A DNA stretch of 64,000 bases from positions 62,001-126,000 of the forward strand of contig CANTFL010001487.1 in the NCBI GenBank assembly GCA_947650285.1, read 5' to 3'. This DNA is from Hyaloperonospora brassicae (lineage: Eukaryota > Oomycota > Peronosporomycetes > Peronosporales > Peronosporaceae). Of the stretch, positions 59,481 through 64,000 are shown in pieces. The notes below the pieces were generated by a model. It was not told the DNA's origin, did no database searches, and saw nothing but the letters and a program-made list of their open reading frames with translations. Within the stretch, counting starts at the first letter, position 1. Each line of letters begins with the position of its first letter. The position numbers and the translations under genes were made by a program.

Positions 59481-60740
59481 ATTTGATACTTGTTGACATT
59501 ATCACTTTTTCGAGTAAATTGTGCTGAAATATAAACCTTAAAGATACTTTTCTCTATTGCTTCATAATCTTTATGCTATAATCGTTATTTTTATACAATT
59601 GGTATTAATCTAGACTAGACGCGCACAATAATTATTTTCGGAGATGTAACATTTGGTAGTTATGCGATATAGCTTCAAAAAGATACGTATACATTATTAC
59701 CAAATATGTTCTGCACTATTGTTATGTTTTACTATCTTATTTTCTTAGTAAGACTTGATCAATTCTACAATTCCTCTTTTCGTACCGATTATGTGTAGTC
59801 TCACAAACTTGTATCATCACGGTACAAAAGCTTTCCAGATGTCTAGCAAGAGTGAGCCCCATTACACAGATAATTCCAAAGTTAATATTTCCGATCATCT
59901 TACTTATTGCTGGTTATATTATCAAGAACATCATTATTTCTTATAATCTACTGCCCAACCTAAAGAAATGTTAATTAGTTGGGCCGTGTCGCAATCTTTG
60001 TTATCTAGTACTCTTAGGGCTTGCTAAGTTTGCACGAGCTTAAAAGGGTGATCAACAGCTCTCAGGTACCCCAACATAGAGATCATATAGCGCAATCTGC
60101 CTAACAAATTTCATTTCCAATGCCGAGTGGTTACAAGTCTCGTAACTCAAGAAGATACATGTACGCCATTCGATACTTATTTTGAGGTCTTGTACTCAAA
60201 AGTATTATGGCGATAATTCATGTACATTGGAAACTTATAAAATCGCCTCGGCACTATAATTATTAGCAGTGTTCTTTGGATGTTGTATTCTGACGATTAG
60301 CTCGCACTATATGTATTGCACACGTTATATAATCCTAATAATCGGCATCGAAGTTGTATCAATTTTACAGACTTGCATTTTTACAATGGATGCATGAACT
60401 TTGCGCCTTCTCATATATACTTAATATCGAACATCGGCATTATACTGCATTTCCCGATAAGAACATGAAGCATGGGACGCTTACCAGACCATATACACAT
60501 TTAATTCTTGTACTCAGATATGTTATCGCATACTTGTCCAGCCACGTGTTGTATATGCAAGGTAAAGATAAATGTTGCAACCCAGTATGTTCGATATATC
60601 TTTTACGCGTGAAACGTTAATTTCCGGCCGAATGTGCCAGTCGTGAGTGTCATCATCTTTCACCTGTATGTAATTTCAGTATTAATAACAATTTAGTCAT
60701 GCACCGTTTTGTTGATTGCCGATCTGTCTATCAAATCGAT
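59481..60740. other. AT-rich stretch, no gene seen
   Basis: Open frames of 63 and 88 codons on the plus strand (59755-59946, 60354-60620) have no recognisable motif. Confidence 0.5.
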
Positions 60741-63700
60741 ACGTGCATCTCATTTAATGTATGCATGCATTGTTCTCAATACTAACACGACCAACCATAA
60801 AACATTGTGGGTCTCGTAGTAAGTGGTGTAAACATGCTTTAATGTGGTACAACTAAAAGTAGGTCTAATTATTCTATAACTTGCGTGGACCAAATCCTGC
60901 CTGCCTTTCGATTGGCATTGTAGTGGCGTGAACCACATGATAACCCATTTTGAGGTCATATGAAGCAATTGGGCATATACCTTCATCCGATCTGATTGAT
61001 GCGTTTTTATATTTTCGTATACATGCCCTGTCATTCTGACTAGACAATCCTTTATCACAATATTGTCTGGTCAGAAGACAGGGCATGTACAGGACATGGG
61101 ACTGTGAATACTTCTTGCAATTGATTTTGGCAATATTTGGCCGTCCACTATAAATCAGTATATCAATTTTGTTTATGCCAATCAACAGTCTGCCTCATTG
61201 TCCAGGATAGATGCCTTAGTTAAGTTGATTGCGAGCCCGACGGAAATTCTTGGTGAGTGCGCAAGTTTATAGCCGGACTTGTCCGTTGCAGCTTAAGATG
61301 TGTCCTGCCTGTCGATCTACCTGTAAACCACGCAGGGTGTACTGTCCACGTTTTGTATTCCAGAAGTTCATGCACACATAGTGTAAGAACGCATCTTATG
61401 TTGCACAATGTGGTAAGATCGCCCGTTGCGACAGCCCCAGAGTCAACCAGTCATGCGCGCACACGCGAGCATATAATTGGTTCATAAAGATGGATGAGTA
61501 AGAAGATACAATTAGGCACGTGCGTAACGCTTTGTGGCAGCGAAGCTCTCACGCCTCTGGCGTTACAGCATTACCGATTTCACCAATTACAAACTTTGCC
61601 AACTCTTTGTCGTGTGACACTTCATTTACAAAAGATACAAGTGCGCCGTGGACGTTAGTGCTCGAAGGCTAGCATCTTTCCCTAAGACACTATGATGTGA
61701 TGATATGATGTGCTGTAGTACAAATTACCTTGTCAAGCTACTAAAGACGCAGTTAAGCTGTGTTCGTTCAAGGCATCACTCGTTCAGGACATGCTACTCA
61801 CGCGTTAAGAGTTCTTAAGTGGCAGTATAAGACATTGATATGCTTGGCAATCTCTTTATCCGTATCACAAATGACGAGATTAGGATCAGTAACATTTGAT
61901 GTTACCCTTCTTACTCGGCGGCAGATGAATATCCAGGACTCGCCTTCTTAATGCAAATCTCATCATATTAGTCATACTTCCGTGCCCGTTGTTGTTGTTC
62001 TTGTTGCTTTGTACGGCAGTACCAACTTTTTTCGCTTTTCTATACCATTAGCATGTTAACGAGTTTGCTGCGTCACAGGTCGACCACGGCATTGCTGTGA
62101 TTATTACACCCTAAGGCGCACGAATCAGCCTTTGGCCGCCGATCTCAAGCATCCAAGTCTGAAATGATCAAAACTTAATTGAGCTGTACTATCTGCGATC
62201 TTAAACCATAAGGCAAGCTCCAGAGCTTGCTCCTCTATCATGCTCGGCTGGGATACTATATAGGCTCAAGTTTTTGTAACAGATTTAGTACAATACGCCA
62301 TCTGGAGAGCCTGTCAGACTTATGTAATTGCCTCTGCATTGGCAGCTAATTGTAGCGCGATGTGAGTAGCAGCTCACACGGCTAATCAGCGTAAAAGCTT
62401 GTGGCGTCACTTAAACGAGGCATCGGCTGGATGGTGAACCCTTGTTTTTGTGTGTTCAGAGAATTCGAATGCCGCCATGAAGCGATATACCTCATTTTAG
62501 CGCCTGATGGTGGATCTTTGATGCCATGAGACGCTGCGTTCGACACACTTCAACTTTTTATGAGAGGGACCCCAATTAAGACTGAACATAGGAAGCACAA
62601 CCCGCACGATAGATGATGAAAAGGGACCACGACTTTACTAACACGCAATAATGACCATCCCTTTCTCATACGAATATTCTAGAAACAATGAAGGGACCAC
62701 GGTCGTTTTATGCATGGCTCCTGCTGACCCGATTGTCGTGCGCCACCCTTTCTTACACAGCAAAAGCGTACCTTGCCACAAGCTAGCTGCAAAGTGAAAT
62801 GCACTATCCGGGTGCCGAACGCCATCGGGAAAGCTGCAGATGGCAACTGTCCGCGTACGAACGTACAGGACAGCTCTTTTCTTGGTTTTATGCTTGTGTG
62901 CAAATAATGCATACGCGCGTTTTCTCTACCTGCTCAAGAAGCGCGAACTAGTCGGGGCACTAGAGTAGTGACACGTTCGCCGATAATCACATTCAGCATC
63001 GCGTGAGATTGTTCTTGTGGGACTGGTTGATGGACCATGTAGATGTCATGGCGCAAGCCTTTGACCTTATTGCACAGTGCTCGTCGTTTCTCAGCGCTTG
63101 TTTCATTCTCGATTGACTCGGACATCGGGCCTATGAATCTAATCGCTTTTTCGTCCGTGCGAGACATGATTATGTGGCATTACTAGCGGTTTTTAGGTGC
63201 TGATATTCTACGGATTCAATTTATATAGCATCACTAGCGTTCTTTAGGTGGTGGGATTTTACGGATTTAACTGACCACATGTCCGATCAAATACGTCTTC
63301 AAGTACTCCCCCAAAATTCTTCATTTGTGCTTAGCCCTCAATTCTACGGGTAGCCGCTCGGCGATAGCACGTACGTAGAGCGCAAGAAGAGCAAAACCGG
63401 TAGTTGCGCAACCTGCAAACGCTTCCGACATGGTCGTACATCTGTGCATACATGTCATTAGCAGTCATCCTTGTCGTCATGGCAGACCTGATACATTTCC
63501 ACGGTTATTTTCGTGGACGCCAGCATGCAGACGCCGTCGCTGACGGGATGGCACGTCGATAGGCAAGGTGAATCAGAGGGCGGCACGCCTTGAATCAATG
63601 ACATGAGAGGTACGTTTCGACTGGAACATTGAACTAAATGAGCTAACTCTTGAGACAGCTGTGGAGCCACCGCGCATGTTGCTTTGATTAAGAACTGCAT

Positions 63701-64000
63701 CAATCTTGTTCTTGGCATGTTTTTGCCAAGCTCAAGCACCGTCGCCGGAGCACAACCCCTCGGGGACCTTTAAACGATCCGGCATCGAGCGCCCGATATC
63801 CAGACCAACTTTGATGAGACACGAAACTTGTATGATGACCAGAGGTTGGTCGAGAAAGAGAAGGAGCATCGGGAGATGGTCGCGGGGTCAACCGATAAAG
63901 GTGTGGTACACGCATACGCACATAAAATGGGGTCTTGAAGAAAAGCACGTTTTGACTTGTTTTCCGATCCCATCGTAAGAACGTGTTGTGACTTCGGCAT
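60741..64000. other. Less AT-rich island, unassigned; possible minus-strand element
   Basis: The density of longer open frames rises here (77-103 codons, mostly minus strand: 60750-61058, 60874-61185, 62679-62912, 62934-63167, 63458-63739, 63700-63948). The frames at 60750-61185 hold KTHQSDRMKVY and, in the overlapping frame, ASIRSDEG. These resemble the LRSDxGGEY segment of Ty1/copia integrases, but the later PQxNGVAER segment is not readable. A copia-like element read leftward is possible, not shown. The minus-strand frame at 62934-63167 (LCNKVKGLRHDIYMVHQP) would fall where gag is expected, but I cannot match it. The frames at 63.45-64.0 kb are unrecognised. Confidence 0.35.
63177..63273. 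repeat. 51-bp direct duplication
   Basis: GCATTACTAGCG at 63177 and GCATCACTAGCG at 63228 begin two similar units 51 bp apart that continue TTTAGGTG, a variable spot, ATT.TACGGATT.AA.T. Fifty-one is a multiple of three, so the repeat would keep frame if it were coding. On the minus strand the units read YQHLKTASNA and SHHLKNASDA. Confidence 0.75.

Noticed and set aside
1..64000. CRISPR array or prokaryotic operon
   Set aside because: The only regular short repeat (5138-5329) is head-to-tail without spacers, and there are no long frames anywhere.

Overview
The window looks like a repeat-dominated, gene-free stretch of a eukaryotic nuclear genome. The best guess is a plant-pathogenic oomycete of the Phytophthora/downy mildew group. 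That guess rests on the protein remnants of a Ty3/gypsy retrotransposon at 36.2-43.4 kb, whose gag, protease, reverse transcriptase, integrase and chromodomain wording matches, as far as I can recall, the gypsy elements abundant in that group. Terminal repeats ending in TGTAACGGG/CCCGTTACA point the same way. No open frame exceeds 133 codons. I found no intact host gene, rRNA, tRNA gene or CRISPR array, and nothing bacterial. All identifications come from reading by eye; no alignment or database search was run.

Layout. 1-2.4 kb is unassigned. 2.44-4.36 kb holds two direct LTR-like repeats whose 3' halves are strings of short perfect hairpins. 5.1-6.0 kb holds a 19-bp tandem array followed by copy A of an unidentified element. 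10.9-12.9 kb holds a repeat D1 and, next to it, copy B of the same element on the minus strand. 13-23.6 kb is an AT-rich desert. 24.8-25.75 kb holds D2, an inverted copy of D1. 25.8-35.4 kb is again AT-rich desert. 35.4-35.9 kb carries two tRNA-like (SINE-like) units inside a 38-bp exact inverted repeat. 36.2-43.4 kb is the decayed gypsy element with both LTRs. 45.4-48.0 kb holds two abutting DNA transposons with terminal inverted repeats; the second carries a broken FAR1/MULE-type zinc-finger sequence. 52.0-52.85 kb is copy C of the A/B element. The remainder is AT-rich desert, apart from two less AT-rich islands (57.1-59.5 and about 60.8-64.0 kb) that I cannot assign.

How it fits together. 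The window reads as layers of transposon insertions in different stages of mutational decay. Coding remnants are broken by many stops and frameshifts, so nothing here is likely to make an intact transposition protein. Against that decayed background, some structures are unexpectedly clean: the perfect hairpin strings in the LTR-like repeats, the 38-bp exact arms around the SINE-like unit, and the regular 19-bp array. These are the features most worth a second look.
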